DNA from: Chthoniobacterales bacterium
Lineage (GTDB): Bacteria > Verrucomicrobiota > Verrucomicrobiia > Chthoniobacterales > JACTMZ01
Length of the DNA stretch: 64,000 nucleotides
Direction: 5' to 3'
NCBI GenBank assembly: GCA_018402585.1
Contig: JAGYIO010000003.1
Coordinates: 1 to 64,000, forward strand
The position numbers were made by a program, and so were the translations under genes. Below are positions 17,883 to 27,255 of this stretch, piece after piece. The notes under the pieces are model-generated. The model searched no databases. It was not told the origin of the DNA and worked only from the letters and a program-made list of their open reading frames with translations. Positions within the stretch are counted from its first letter, which is position 1; each line of letters opens with the position of its first letter.

Positions 17883-19181
17883 ATGAACAATCAACAAAAA
17901 CTGACCAACCCGTTCTACGTCCTGCTCAGTCTTCCCTCCACGGCCATGGGTTTTGCCTTGTGCGTACAGATTTCCGCACTGAGCTGGATCCTCAGCACCA
18001 AATACAATCTTTCCATCGAGCATGTCGGTCTCGTCTGGCTGGCCGGCCCGCTGGCCGGTCTGCTTGCCCAGCCAATTGTCGGCCTGATCAGTGACAAAGT
18101 CTGGTTCTGGGGCGGACGCCGGCGTCCGTTCATCCTCATCGGCGGTGTTACCGCATCGCTCATGCTTCTCGCCCTGCCGTTCCTCGGCCAGTTGAGTGAG
18201 CTTTCCGGCATCCAAATCCTTTGGACCGCCATCATCATCGCCCTCACCCTCGATCTGGCCATCAACGTCGGTTTCAACCCGACGCGGTCGATCATTGCCG
18301 ACCTCACGCCAGACGGGGAAGCCCGGACCAAAGGCTTCACTTGGATGCAGACCATCTCCGGCATGTTCGGTGTGCTCGCTTACGTCATCGGCGCGATCTT
18401 CGGCAATTACGCCCTCATTTACTTCGGCGTTGGACTCGTTCTTTTCTTCAACGTCATCCCCGCCTTTTTCCTCAAAGAGCCTCGCGATCTTGGCCCGGTC
18501 GCCGCGCACGACGCGCCGACCGAACCCGCGGACGGACACGGCAAGACCAACTTGCCCCGCCTCTTTCACATCTATACCGCGCACGCTTTCACCTGGCTCG
18601 GCGTGCAAACCATGTTTGTCTTCATGTTTGCTTATGCGCAGCACGCGCTTTTTCCCGGGGCGGCCGATCTGGACGAGGCCCAAAAAACCTCCCTCGGGCA
18701 GGTCATTTCCATTTCCTTCCTCATCATGAATGTTGTCGGTTTCATTCTGCCCGTTGCCGTGCTGCAACCCATGGCGAAGAAGGTCGGCCTCGTCCGCACC
18801 CACACGCTTTGCATTTTCATCATGGCCCTCGGGTATGCCGGGATCATCCTGTTCGGCAAAACCGCACCCGCGATCTACGGATTGATGGCCATTGTCGGCA
18901 TCGGCTGGGCCTCCGTGGTCAGCCTCCCCTTTGCCATCATGAGCGACAGCGTGGACAAAGCCCGTATGGGTACTTTCATGGGCATCTTCAACCTGTCGGT
19001 GGTCATTCCCCAGATCATCGTCAGCGTGGCCATCGGCACGGTCATCGGCGCTGCGGCCGACAAATCGATCACTTTTATTATCTGCGCCGTTGCCCTCGCC
19101 ATCTCCGCTGCCCTCTGGGCATTCCTCAAGGAGGACCGGACCGAACCCGGTGAACTCGCCATGGGTGGTGGCGGTCATTGA
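17883..19181 (+). CDS. MFS transporter, sugar (sucrose/maltose, SLC45-like) type
   Basis: A 432-residue 12-helix major facilitator protein for uptake across the inner membrane. Features match the glycoside-pentoside/SLC45 type: WLAGPLAGLLAQPIVGLISD followed by GGRRRPFILIG in the loop between helices 2 and 3, and GFNPTRSIIADLTP after helix 4. The central cytoplasmic loop is about residues 200-225. The substrate is probably a disaccharide or similar sugar, by family only. The tRNA-Arg gene begins 68 bp downstream. Confidence 0.88.
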   Translation: MNNQQKLTNPFYVLLSLPSTAMGFALCVQISALSWILSTKYNLSIEHVGLVWLAGPLAGLLAQPIVGLISDKVWFWGGRRRPFILIGGVTASLMLLALPFLGQLSELSGIQILWTAIIIALTLDLAINVGFNPTRSIIADLTPDGEARTKGFTWMQTISGMFGVLAYVIGAIFGNYALIYFGVGLVLFFNVIPAFFLKEPRDLGPVAAHDAPTEPADGHGKTNLPRLFHIYTAHAFTWLGVQTMFVFMFAYAQHALFPGAADLDEAQKTSLGQVISISFLIMNVVGFILPVAVLQPMAKKVGLVRTHTLCIFIMALGYAGIILFGKTAPAIYGLMAIVGIGWASVVSLPFAIMSDSVDKARMGTFMGIFNLSVVIPQIIVSVAIGTVIGAAADKSITFIICAVALAISAALWAFLKEDRTEPGELAMGGGGH

Positions 19182-19249
19182 CCGGCGTTGACCGCTTGAA
19201 TCCATTTGACCAGCCCACCCGGCGCAGTTAATTTTTTCTCTTCAACCAC

Positions 19250-19323
19250 GCGGCCATAGCTCAATTGGATAGAGCATCTGACTACGGATCAGAAGGTTAG
19301 AGGTTCGAGTCCTCTTGGCCGCA
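19250..19323 (+). tRNA. tRNA-Arg (anticodon ACG)
   Basis: Cloverleaf folds completely: acceptor GCGGCCA/TGGCCGC with discriminator A, D-arm AGCTCAATTGGATAGAGC, anticodon stem TCTGA-CT-ACG-GA-TCAGA, T-arm AGAGG-TTCGAGT-CCTCT. Anticodon ACG (wobble inosine) decodes CGU/CGC/CGA. CCA is not encoded. Its last 46 bases are duplicated at 22810-22855, so it is the attachment site of an integrated element. Confidence 0.97.
19278..19323 (+). repeat. attL: 46-bp direct repeat inside tRNA-Arg
   Basis: Runs from ctgactacgg in the anticodon stem to the discriminator base. It is identical over all 46 positions to 22810-22855, and flanking bases differ on both sides. Confidence 0.93.
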
Positions 19324-19537
19324 GTCTCTGAATCAACGAGTTACAGAGAATCGGTGAAAAAGCCCGCTCGGCCAGTGCCCGCATGGTGCCCTTTAGAAAT
19401 TCAATCCGGCACTGAAAGTCACTCGCTTCTCCCCTGCCATCCCTGCCGCCATCGAGGTTTTTTTATAACAATTCCGCCATAATGAATTTTCGACTTGCAC
19501 CAGCGGGCGTAAGGGGGCAAGTAAATTTTTTGAATTT

Positions 19538-20200
19538 ATGAAAACCTGTCCTGCTATCACCATCGTAGCAGCGTTGTTCACTGCCCTTACCCTGACCACG
19601 CAGCCCGCCGCGGGGGCCGTAATCATCTTCAACAACCTCGGGGCTGGCTCCTTTGCCGGGTCCTTCGGGGTGAGCAATTCGCAGTCGAGTGCGCAGTCCT
19701 TCTCGACGACGTCCTCGGGTTTCATCCTCAGCGAGGTCACCCTCCGGCTTTGGAACCAGAACGGAACCAGCGGCAACTTCGAACTGCAAGTTTGGGACGC
19801 GCTCGGTGCCTCAGGTCGCCCCGGGGCACAGGTCGGCTCGGCCATCTACACGGGCTTGGCGGAGAACCTCGGTAGCGAATCCGCCAGTCTGCTCACCGTC
19901 TCCGGATTGAACTTCACCTTGGTCCCCGACACCACTTATTACATGGTGGCGGCCGGCACGAGTCTGGCCGATATTCCAGACGACTTCGGCCCCCAGCCCG
20001 GCACGCTCTACTGGGATGCCACGAACGTGCGGAATTCCGACGCTTATGACACCAGCAACAGCGGAGCCAGTTGGAATGGCCCCTACAGCCAAAACCTTTA
20101 CACAGAAATCACCGCCGTCCCCGAGCCCTCGACTTACGCATTGCTTCTCATGGCCGGAGCAGGATGGCTGTTGTGGAAGCGCCGGAAGGCTTCCCTTTGA
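19538..20200 (+). CDS. PEP-CTERM sorting domain protein (exported)
   Basis: A 220-residue exported protein. Residues 1-27 form a Sec signal peptide ending TQPAAGA. The C-terminus has the PEP-CTERM signal: VPEPSTYALLLMAG, a hydrophobic helix, then WKRRKA, which directs sorting by an exosortase and surface or polysaccharide attachment. The middle has a beta-rich pattern (ILSEVTLRLWNQNG, TYYMVAAGT) seen in choice-of-anchor/lectin-like domains of such proteins. No exosortase is in this window. It is carried inside the tRNA-Arg element, so it is probably acquired cargo. Confidence 0.9.
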   Translation: MKTCPAITIVAALFTALTLTTQPAAGAVIIFNNLGAGSFAGSFGVSNSQSSAQSFSTTSSGFILSEVTLRLWNQNGTSGNFELQVWDALGASGRPGAQVGSAIYTGLAENLGSESASLLTVSGLNFTLVPDTTYYMVAAGTSLADIPDDFGPQPGTLYWDATNVRNSDAYDTSNSGASWNGPYSQNLYTEITAVPEPSTYALLLMAGAGWLLWKRRKASL

Positions 20201-20457
20201 CCTTTGGTTCTTTGCCTTGTTGCCTGCGGTGAGGTGGAAAGCCCGCCACAGGCCAACCTCGCGCAAAGATTTTGCACCCTACTCCGCGACCGCATCGGCC
20301 AGATATTCGGCGTCCCGTGCGCGCTGGCGCGCAATGCTGCCGTCATCGCTCATCGGGCGGGCGTCCTTGCCACGCAACCTTTGATTTCGTTAGTGGACAC
20401 GCGGGGAAGCATCGGTGTTGATCGGGCACTTGTGTCTTAGCCGTGTCCATTCAATTG
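20201..20457. other. Non-coding stretch in the element
   Basis: I see no supported gene, RNA or repeat here. Together with the two repeats that follow, it makes a 692-bp gene-free segment between the PEP-CTERM gene and the HTH gene. Confidence 0.5.
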
Positions 20458-20610
20458 AACCACGGATGACACGAATTTCACGGATGGGTTCAGAGAAATT
20501 TCAAGACAATCCCTGCCGGCGGATTACTCACCAAATGGTGAACTTTCTTTACGGTTTCCTGCCCCTCATCAAGGTGCTTGGCATCAGTGTCATCCGTGAA
20601 ATCCGTGGTT
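20458..20610. repeat. 153-bp element with terminal inverted repeats
   Basis: Left end aaccacggatgacacgaatttcacggatg and right end catccgtgaaatccgtggtt (20591-20610) are inverted copies; the left arm holds an extra 8-9 bases. The whole stretch could fold into a long hairpin. Similar ccacggatttcacggat arms are common in intergenic repeats of many bacteria. It directly precedes repeat copy B. Confidence 0.65.
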
Positions 20611-20632
20611 AAAGGTTCTGCATCGTTACGGC

Positions 20633-20857
20633 TTAGGCGTAACCATGCAGTTGAAGACGCAATAAAAGCGCGGCTTGGCTCGGTTTTTCCAGGGGGCATG
20701 GCCGTCTCGGCCGTGTTGTCGGGTCGTGACGGACGGGACGCCCGTGCCCCCTTGGCGACGTGCCAACTCGCTCACCAAATAGTTAGTCAACTCTCGCCCA
20801 GACGCGCCTCTGTTGCCGTGCCAGAAATGGCAGAATGTTTTGCATGGATACGGCTTA
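20633..20857 (-). repeat. Copy B of the ~225-bp dispersed repeat
   Basis: Complete copy in reverse orientation to the others, 225 bp long, with ends ttaggcgtaaccatgca and tgcatggatacggctta. The inner palindromic core and the actatttggtgagcg-type block are present. An extra end-like sequence (tgcatcgttacggctta, 20620-20636) lies just outside, as if another copy once abutted it. See copies C-E for the family. Confidence 0.85.
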
Positions 20858-20892
20858 GGTCTTTAAAAGATTACTTTTTCCAAAACCGCCCG

Positions 20893-21261
20893 TCATCTCG
20901 GGCCGAACCACTTTTCATGCAGCGCGTCGATATGGCGGCGCACGCTTTGATTGTTTGCGATGGAAGGGAAAAAGTTTCGATCACTGGCAATCAACGCGGG
21001 TAGCTCTCGCAGATCGCCGTCAAGTTCAATGCAAGCGCAGGCATCGTCCATGACTTCGAGGATGCGAGAATTGTAGGCAGGGCCAACGCACGCAGAGCGC
21101 GGGGCGTTGGGTCGTTTGCGGTCGGCCTTGCTGCGAATGTTGCGGTGATACCAGTCAAGCGCGGCCTCGGATGATGTCCTCGGGCATCCACGCTCAACAT
21201 GCTTGGCTGCCATCTGGCGAGAGCACCCGAGCGCGTCAGCTATTTGCTGTTGAGTCATCAT
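20893..21261 (-). CDS. Small helix-turn-helix protein (excisionase/terminase-small-subunit-like)
   Basis: A 122-residue protein that begins MMTQQQIADALGCSRQMAAKHV, a clear helix-turn-helix of the kind found in phage excisionases and Nu1-type small terminase subunits; the following segment (SEAALDWYHRNIRSKA) fits a short DNA-binding unit. The C-terminal 60 residues are unrecognised. Lying in the same element and on the same strand as the integrase, it is a good candidate for a directionality factor or element regulator. Confidence 0.65.
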   Translation of the reverse strand: MMTQQQIADALGCSRQMAAKHVERGCPRTSSEAALDWYHRNIRSKADRKRPNAPRSACVGPAYNSRILEVMDDACACIELDGDLRELPALIASDRNFFPSIANNQSVRRHIDALHEKWFGPR

Positions 21262-21490
21262 AATTCAAAAAGATTGGCGCGGCGGGTGAAGTATGCGGCC
21301 TTCATTCCCCGCGAGAATTTCCACAGAGACAATGAACATGATCGCGATATTGCCCTCTGGCTGCACCCCGAAACAGGTCAGCCCCGCAACACCAACTACA
21401 CACGCTGCGAACCGCTTAAGTTGTGGATAGACACGCTACGGCAGCGCATTATTGATCATCGCTACGACCATCAGCCAGGGCGGCCTCGCC
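21262..21490. other. Gap between HTH gene and integrase
   Basis: No gene can be supported. A plus-strand open frame (21199-21519) has some protein-like sequence (ALWLHPETGQPRN) but its only start lies inside the antisense HTH gene and it has no visible ribosome-binding site. Confidence 0.4.
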
Positions 21491-22729
21491 TCAAGTCAGC
21501 CCTAACGCCTCCGGCGTGATCTGCCAATACTTCGCGGCCTCGGTTTTTGGCACGGCAGTCTTGTAGTGCTTGAACAGCATGGTCGAACCTTGGTGTCCCA
21601 TGTTTTCCATGCAGCGGGACAGGTTCTCAAAGTGCGACATGAAGTAGCTGCCGAAACTATGTCGGGCCACATCCTGCTTCCATTCGATCCCTGCGGCCTT
21701 GCGTAGTATCCTCATGCGATTGATGCGGCCCTCAAGCGGGATGATCTGGCCCTCGGCCTTGCCATGCTTGGCGAGGTAGTAGCGCAGCCAATCCACAAGG
21801 TTTTGCTCCATGTGAACAATGCGTTGGGCGCGGGTCTTGGATACCTTCGCGGGGATGATGACCATCTTCTCGTCCATGCGGATCATCGACCAATCCATCT
21901 TGATCAATTCACCATTGGTCAGATCGGGACGGATGCCGGCAAAAAGAGACAGGGCAATATAGGGGATGAAGTAAGGCGCGGCCTCGGCAGCGGCAACCAG
22001 AAGTTGCCTTGTCTCGTCGATGGTGAGGATGGGCGTCTCAGCATCATCGTCGGCCCCAGCCACGGCCCCCTTGCCCTCGATCATCTTTTTCGTGATCGGG
22101 TTCTTCGCGGCCAGACCTTCCGCGATCCCATACTCAAAGACGGCGCGCAGGGAGCGGAGATTGGCAATAGCATAGGCTGGCGAGCATCCGGCCAGCTGCG
22201 TCTCGATCTGCGCGGCAGTGATGTCGGAGAGCATAAGGTCGGCCAGCGGCTCGGCATGACGCTTGGCATACTTGAATTGCTGAAGGTAGCTCGGGCGAAA
22301 GGGAACCCAAAGCACGGCCCCACTGCGCGCCCTCACCTTCCGGCCTCGGGCCTCGTAGCGGTCAAAGACCTCGCGCAGCGGAGCGGATGCGGCGGCGACC
22401 TTGCGGAGTCTTGACCATTCTTCAACGATCTCAAGCAACCTCTGCGGCGGTTGGTCGCCCAGCAAGCGGAAGGCGGCAGCGGCAGCGTCACGTTGCGAGA
22501 CAGACAAGGTGGCCGTTGCGTCACGGCCTTCGCGCTCCACGCGAATCTTTTCATCCTTCGCGTAATCCAGTGCTTCGCGCTTGGTGTTGAAAAACTTCCT
22601 TTCTCGTCTCCCGCCCTGCGCGTAGGCTGCCGGGATGTTAACGCACCACGGGCACGGCCTGTCTTTCATCTCCATCGGGGTGAATTGGGGTGTCCTCATC
22701 TCCCCATCAGTGCCCGTTAGTGCCCGCAA
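21491..22729 (-). CDS. int: Tyrosine recombinase (integrase)
   Basis: A 412-residue site-specific recombinase. The N-terminal part carries an arm-binding-like region with a Cys pair (CPWCVN); residues about 105-200 form the core-binding SAM-like domain. The catalytic domain shows Arg (LFAGIRPDL), the ARHSFGSYF box (degenerate His-x-x-Arg), MGHQG, and the Tyr nucleophile in LFKHYKT. The gene starts 81 bp from the right att copy, normal for tRNA-integrating elements, and should catalyse the tRNA-Arg integration seen here. The true start could be an internal Met (MKDRPCPW). Confidence 0.92.
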   Translation of the reverse strand: MRALTGTDGEMRTPQFTPMEMKDRPCPWCVNIPAAYAQGGRRERKFFNTKREALDYAKDEKIRVEREGRDATATLSVSQRDAAAAAFRLLGDQPPQRLLEIVEEWSRLRKVAAASAPLREVFDRYEARGRKVRARSGAVLWVPFRPSYLQQFKYAKRHAEPLADLMLSDITAAQIETQLAGCSPAYAIANLRSLRAVFEYGIAEGLAAKNPITKKMIEGKGAVAGADDDAETPILTIDETRQLLVAAAEAAPYFIPYIALSLFAGIRPDLTNGELIKMDWSMIRMDEKMVIIPAKVSKTRAQRIVHMEQNLVDWLRYYLAKHGKAEGQIIPLEGRINRMRILRKAAGIEWKQDVARHSFGSYFMSHFENLSRCMENMGHQGSTMLFKHYKTAVPKTEAAKYWQITPEALGLT

Positions 22730-22755
22730 AACAAGCTATTTTCACCATTTAATGG

Positions 22756-22777
22756 GTAGGAATGGGGTAGTTCCTAC
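22756..22777. repeat. Short inverted repeat near the right att site
   Basis: gtaggaa and ttcctac flank 8 bases in the 80-bp space between the integrase start and attR. It could be an integrase arm-type site or an operator; this is inference from position only. Confidence 0.45.
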
Positions 22778-22809
22778 TGTAGAAACTGATATCAACACCG
22801 GCAATCTTG

Positions 22810-22855
22810 CTGACTACGGATCAGAAGGTTAGAGGTTCGAGTCCTCTTGGCCGCA
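22810..22855 (+). repeat. attR: duplicated 3' end of tRNA-Arg
   Basis: Exact 46-bp copy of 19278-19323. The 5' half of the tRNA is missing, so this copy is not a functional tRNA. It ends 15 bp before the GTG of gcvT. Confidence 0.93.
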
Positions 22856-22870
22856 TTTTCCGCCTGACAG

Positions 22871-23965
22871 GTGACTTTCCAACCGCGCCGCACCACCCTT
22901 TTTGATCAGCAAAAAGCCGCCGGGGCACGCTGTGTCAACTTTGGCGGATGGGAAATGCCGGTGCAGTTCACCTCGATCATCGAGGAGCACCAAGCGGTGC
23001 GCACGACCTGCGGCGTCTTCGATATTTCGCACATGGGCGAGGTCTTTGTCTCGGGTCCGCGCGCCTTTGCGTGGTTGCAACACATGCTGGCCAACGACCT
23101 GTCCAAGTGCCCGGCGGACGGGGCGCAATACACTTTTCTCCTCAACGAACGCGGAGGGGTGATCGACGACCTCATTGTCTACCGCATGGCGGACGACAAT
23201 TTCCTCCTCTTGGTCAATGCGGCGAAAATCGAGGAGGACGTCGCCTGGTTGGAACAGCACGTGAACGACGGCGTGACGATCGATAACCGCAGCGACACGA
23301 TGAGCGCGCTTGCCGTGCAAGGACCGCAGGCCCCGCGTGTTTTCCGCGAGGTCTTCCAGTGCGAAATGCCGGCGCGTAACAGCTTTGTCACGCTGGAAAA
23401 GTGCCGCGGTGCGGTCATCGCGGCCGGCACCGGCTACACCGGCGAAACCGGTTTCGAGCTTTTCTTCTCGAGCAGCCTCGCGGCCGACCTTTGGCACGCT
23501 TTGTTGCAAGCCGGGGTCAAACCATGCGGACTCGGCGCCCGCGACACGCTGCGCCTTGAAATGTGCTATCCGCTCAACGGCTCTGATCTTTCTCCCGACC
23601 GCACTCCGCTGGAGGCCGGTCTTGCCATGTTTGTTGCCTTGGACAAAGCGGACTTTATCGGTCGCGACGCCCTCGCCGCCCAGCAGGCGGCTGGCCTTCC
23701 CTCCAAATTGGTCGCCCTGCGCATGACGGAAAAAGCTCCCCCGCCCCGCGCTCACTATCCGGTGCTGGTCGACGGCCAACTGGTCGGTGAAACGACCAGC
23801 GGGGCGCTCTCGCCCAGCTTGGGCGAAGGTATTGCTCTGGCCTACCTGCCCCCCGACTTTGCCCAGCCCGGTCAAGTGGTCAAAATCGACATCCGCGGAC
23901 GCCCCTTTGCCGCGGTGGTTGAAAAGAAGCCCTTTTATCGTCCATCCTCTAACCGGCCGTCGTAA
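22871..23965 (+). CDS. gcvT: Glycine cleavage system T protein (aminomethyltransferase)
   Basis: Transfers the aminomethyl carbon from lipoyl-GcvH to tetrahydrofolate, releasing ammonia. The protein has 364 residues. Hallmarks: HHPFF-type start replaced here by RRTTLFDQQKAAGA, FGGWEMPVQF, GVFDISHMGE (conserved Asp), DDLIVYR, TGYTGETGFELF and GLGARDTLRLE. The start is GTG 22871, only 15 bp after attR, with a poor ribosome-binding site. It heads gcvT-gcvH-gcvP. Because the tRNA-Arg element lies immediately upstream, the operon's original promoter context has been displaced. Confidence 0.95.
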   Translation: MTFQPRRTTLFDQQKAAGARCVNFGGWEMPVQFTSIIEEHQAVRTTCGVFDISHMGEVFVSGPRAFAWLQHMLANDLSKCPADGAQYTFLLNERGGVIDDLIVYRMADDNFLLLVNAAKIEEDVAWLEQHVNDGVTIDNRSDTMSALAVQGPQAPRVFREVFQCEMPARNSFVTLEKCRGAVIAAGTGYTGETGFELFFSSSLAADLWHALLQAGVKPCGLGARDTLRLEMCYPLNGSDLSPDRTPLEAGLAMFVALDKADFIGRDALAAQQAAGLPSKLVALRMTEKAPPPRAHYPVLVDGQLVGETTSGALSPSLGEGIALAYLPPDFAQPGQVVKIDIRGRPFAAVVEKKPFYRPSSNRPS

Positions 23966-23985
23966 CTCCCGCGGCCAGCCACCAC

Positions 23986-24363
23986 ATGAATGTTCCGAAT
24001 GATTTGCAGTATGCCGAAACCCACGAGTGGATCCGCGTCGAAGGCGACACGGGCACGGTCGGCATCACGGACCACGCCCAGCATGAATTGACCGATATCG
24101 TCTACGTCGATCCGCCGAAAGTCGGCGCCGTCCTGACCGGAGGCCAACCCGCGGCGGTGGTCGAATCGGTCAAAGCGGCGAGCGACATTTATTCTCCCGT
24201 GGATGGCGAAGTCATCGCGGTGAACCCCGCCCTGGCCTCCGAGCCGGCCTTGGTCAACACCTCACCCTACGAAAGTGGCTGGCTCTACCAACTCCGGCTG
24301 ACCAATCCAGCGCAACTCGAAGCGCTGAAATCCCCCGAGACTTACCGCGCCCAAATTGGCTGA
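23986..24363 (+). CDS. gcvH: Glycine cleavage system H protein
   Basis: Lipoyl carrier that shuttles the aminomethyl group between P, T and L proteins. The 125-residue protein has TEEHEW-like opening as [29 protein letters not shown] and the lipoylation site ESVKAAS with Lys63. It starts 20 bp after gcvT and ends 14 bp before gcvP, so the three genes are one operon. Confidence 0.97.
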   Translation: MNVPNDLQYAETHEWIRVEGDTGTVGITDHAQHELTDIVYVDPPKVGAVLTGGQPAAVVESVKAASDIYSPVDGEVIAVNPALASEPALVNTSPYESGWLYQLRLTNPAQLEALKSPETYRAQIG

Positions 24364-24377
24364 CCCCTTTTTATTTC

Positions 24378-27203
24378 ATGAGCACCACCGCCGCAGCGCA
24401 GTCCGATTTTGTCCGCCGTCACGTCGGTCCCAACCGCCCAGAAATCGCCCAGATGCTCGAGGCGGTCGGCTATGCCGACCTCGACGCCTTGATCGACGCC
24501 ACCGTGCCGGAAGTAATTCGCCGCCGCGCGCCGCTCGACCTGCCGGCCCCGCTCGATGAGCCGGCGGCTCTGGCCGAAATCCGCGCCCTGGCCAACCAAA
24601 ACAAACCCCAATCCTGCTACCTCGGCCTCGGCTACCACAATTGCCACACCCCGCCGGTTATCTTGCGCAACGTCCTCGAAAATCCGGGATGGTACACCGC
24701 TTACACCCCCTACCAGGCGGAACTCGCGCAAGGCCGCCTCGAGGCCCTGCTCAATTTCCAAACCATGGTGGCCGACCTCACCGGGTTGGAAATTTCCAAT
24801 GCCTCCCTGCTCGACGAGTCCACCGCGGCGGCCGAAGCCATGACCATGGCGCACGGGGTCAAGGGCTCGGGGGACAAATTTTTCGTGGCGGACAATGTTC
24901 ATCCGCAAACCATCTCCCTGCTCCGCACCCGGGCCGAACCGCTCGGCTTGAGCATCGTCTCGGGTCCTTGGAGCGAAGCCGCGCTCGACGCCTCCTACTT
25001 CGGCGCCCTCGTGCAATATCCGGCCACGGATGGCCGGATCGACGATTACGGGGACTTGGCCGCCCGCATCCACGCCATCGGCGGAACCTTTGTCGTGGCC
25101 TCCGATCTTCTCGCCCTCACCTTGCTCAAGCCGCCCGGGGAATTCGGGGCGGACATCGTGGTGGGCAGCGCCCAGCGCTTCGGCGTGCCCCTGGGCTACG
25201 GCGGGCCGCATGCCGCTTTTCTGGCCACGAAGGATGACTACAAGCGCCGCCTGCCCGGCCGCCTCATCGGTCTCTCCAAGGATGCGGCGGGCAATCCGGC
25301 CCTGCGCCTCTCCCTCCAGACGCGCGAGCAGCACATCCGTCGGGACAAGGCCACGAGTAACATCTGCACCGCGCAGGTCCTGCTCGCCGTCATGGCCTCA
25401 ATGTACGCCGTCTATCACGGCCCGGAGGGTCTCCGGGCCATCGCGCAACGGGTGCACGACACCGCGGCGACTCTCGCGGCCATTTTGAGCCAAGCCGGAC
25501 ACACCGTGCACCACGAGATCTTCTTCGACACTTTGCGTGTCACGCCGCGCGCGCCACTAGACGCAGCCAAGGCCGGAATTTTGTTCCGTGAATTTGCCGA
25601 CGGCTCGGTCGGAATCGCCCTCGATGAAACCACGGACCTTGCCGCGCTCAACCGCATCCTCGCCCTATTCGGGCTCCCTGCCGTGGCGGACGTCGCATCG
25701 CACGACTTCGCTCCCGCGGTCGCGCGCACGTCCTCTTTCCTCACCCACCCGGTTTTCAACTCTTATCACACCGAAACGCAGATGATGCGTTACCTGCGGC
25801 GGTTGGAGGGACGCGACCTCGCGCTCAATCACAGCATGATCCCGCTCGGGTCCTGCACCATGAAGCTCAATGCCGCCGCGGAAATGATCCCGGTTACCTG
25901 GCCGGAATTCGGCAACTTGCACCCCTTCGCCCCGGTCGAGCAGGCCAAGGGCTACGCCGAACTCTTTGCTCAACTCGACGCCTGGCTGGCCGAAATCACC
26001 GGCTTTGCCGCCGTCTCCTTGCAGCCCAATGCCGGATCCCAAGGGGAATACACCGGACTACTCGTCATTCGCGCCTACCACCTTTCGCGCGGTGACACCG
26101 GGCGCCACATTTGTCTCATTCCGACCTCCGCCCACGGCACGAATCCGGCCAGTGCGGTCATGGCTGGAATGACCGTTGTGCCCGTGGCCTGCGACGCGCA
26201 GGGCAATGTCGATGTCGCGGACCTCCGGCAAAAGGTCGCGGAGCATGGACCGAAACTCTCCGCCCTCATGGTCACCTACCCCTCGACCCACGGCGTCTTT
26301 GAAGAAAGTATCCGCGAAATTTGTGATCTGGTCCACGCGGCCGGCGGTCAGGTTTACATGGATGGCGCCAACCTCAACGCGCAGGTCGCCCTCTGCCGCC
26401 CCGGGGATATCGGTGCGGACGTCTGCCATCTCAACCTGCACAAAACTTTCTGCATCCCGCACGGTGGCGGCGGCCCCGGGATGGGCCCGATCGGCGTGGC
26501 TGCACACCTCGCCCCCTTTCTGCCGGGCCACAGCATGATCAAAACCGGCGGGACCCAGGCCATCGGCGAGGTCTCCCAAGCGCCCTGGGGCAGCGCGAGC
26601 ATCTTGCCCATTTCGTGGATGTATATCCGCATGATGGGCGCCGCCGGGCTGGAGCACGCGACCAAGGTCGCCATCCTCAACGCCAACTACATGGCGCAGC
26701 GCCTCGATCCGCATTTCCCCGTCCTCTACAAGGGCAAAAACGGCCGCGTGGCCCACGAATGCATCCTCGATCTGCGCGAGTGGAAGCAGCGGGCGGGGAT
26801 TGAAGTGGAAGATGTGGCCAAGCGCCTCATGGATTACGGATTCCACGCGCCGACCATGAGCTGGCCGGTGCCCGGCACCCTCATGATCGAACCAACCGAA
26901 AGCGAGTCGCTCGAGGAGCTCGATCGCTATTGCGACGCGCTCATTGCCATCCACGGGGAACTCGTGGCGGTCGAAGCGGGTCGTCTCGACAAAGAAGACA
27001 ACCCGCTGAAAAACGCCCCGCACACCGCGGAATGCGTCATGGCCGACGAGTGGACTCACCCCTACTCCCGCGAAGTCGCCGCCTTCCCCCTGGCCTGGCT
27101 GCGGGCTCACAAGTTTTGGCCCGCCGTCCGCCGGGTCGACAACGTCTACGGCGACCGCAACCTCTTTTGCACCTGCGCGCCGGTCGAAGAAGTCGCGGCC
27201 TGA
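24378..27203 (+). CDS. gcvP: Glycine dehydrogenase (decarboxylating), fused single-chain P protein
   Basis: PLP enzyme that decarboxylates glycine and loads the aminomethyl group onto GcvH. At 941 residues it is the full-length homodimeric form (P1 and P2 halves fused), as in E. coli and mitochondria. Visible landmarks: RHVGP at the start, YLGLGYHN, the P1-P2 junction near [13 protein letters not shown], and [19 protein letters not shown] with the PLP lysine at residue 689. The operon order T-H-P matches the enterobacterial arrangement. A lipoamide dehydrogenase gene is not in this window. Confidence 0.97.
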   Translation: MSTTAAAQSDFVRRHVGPNRPEIAQMLEAVGYADLDALIDATVPEVIRRRAPLDLPAPLDEPAALAEIRALANQNKPQSCYLGLGYHNCHTPPVILRNVLENPGWYTAYTPYQAELAQGRLEALLNFQTMVADLTGLEISNASLLDESTAAAEAMTMAHGVKGSGDKFFVADNVHPQTISLLRTRAEPLGLSIVSGPWSEAALDASYFGALVQYPATDGRIDDYGDLAARIHAIGGTFVVASDLLALTLLKPPGEFGADIVVGSAQRFGVPLGYGGPHAAFLATKDDYKRRLPGRLIGLSKDAAGNPALRLSLQTREQHIRRDKATSNICTAQVLLAVMASMYAVYHGPEGLRAIAQRVHDTAATLAAILSQAGHTVHHEIFFDTLRVTPRAPLDAAKAGILFREFADGSVGIALDETTDLAALNRILALFGLPAVADVASHDFAPAVARTSSFLTHPVFNSYHTETQMMRYLRRLEGRDLALNHSMIPLGSCTMKLNAAAEMIPVTWPEFGNLHPFAPVEQAKGYAELFAQLDAWLAEITGFAAVSLQPNAGSQGEYTGLLVIRAYHLSRGDTGRHICLIPTSAHGTNPASAVMAGMTVVPVACDAQGNVDVADLRQKVAEHGPKLSALMVTYPSTHGVFEESIREICDLVHAAGGQVYMDGANLNAQVALCRPGDIGADVCHLNLHKTFCIPHGGGGPGMGPIGVAAHLAPFLPGHSMIKTGGTQAIGEVSQAPWGSASILPISWMYIRMMGAAGLEHATKVAILNANYMAQRLDPHFPVLYKGKNGRVAHECILDLREWKQRAGIEVEDVAKRLMDYGFHAPTMSWPVPGTLMIEPTESESLEELDRYCDALIAIHGELVAVEAGRLDKEDNPLKNAPHTAECVMADEWTHPYSREVAAFPLAWLRAHKFWPAVRRVDNVYGDRNLFCTCAPVEEVAA

Positions 27204-27255
27204 CCTGGCATGTTGGAGTGCGGCGACTCGGCGCCGCTTTTCTCCAGCCGCGCTC

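Larger units (their letters stand above)
19278..22855. mobile_element. Integrative element in tRNA-Arg (3.5 kb)
   Basis: An insertion of 3532 bp delimited by exact 46-bp direct repeats (the tRNA 3' half and its copy). It encodes a tyrosine recombinase next to the right end and reading toward the tRNA, a small HTH protein, a PEP-CTERM protein next to the left end, and two kinds of repeat. No replication, relaxase or phage structural gene is seen, so it is a minimal or decayed island. Integration leaves the tRNA intact. Before insertion the tRNA would have been followed 15 bp later by gcvT. Confidence 0.9.

Noticed and set aside
19393-19437. Minus-strand frame ending GEKRVTFSAGLNF, resembling an outer-membrane barrel C-terminus
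   Set aside because: Only about 14 residues look barrel-like and the upstream part runs antisense through the PEP-CTERM gene. It may be a tiny relic, but there is not enough to call it.
22856-22870. Glycine riboswitch upstream of gcvT
   Set aside because: Only 15 bp separate attR from the start codon and no glycine-aptamer sequence is seen in the preceding element end.
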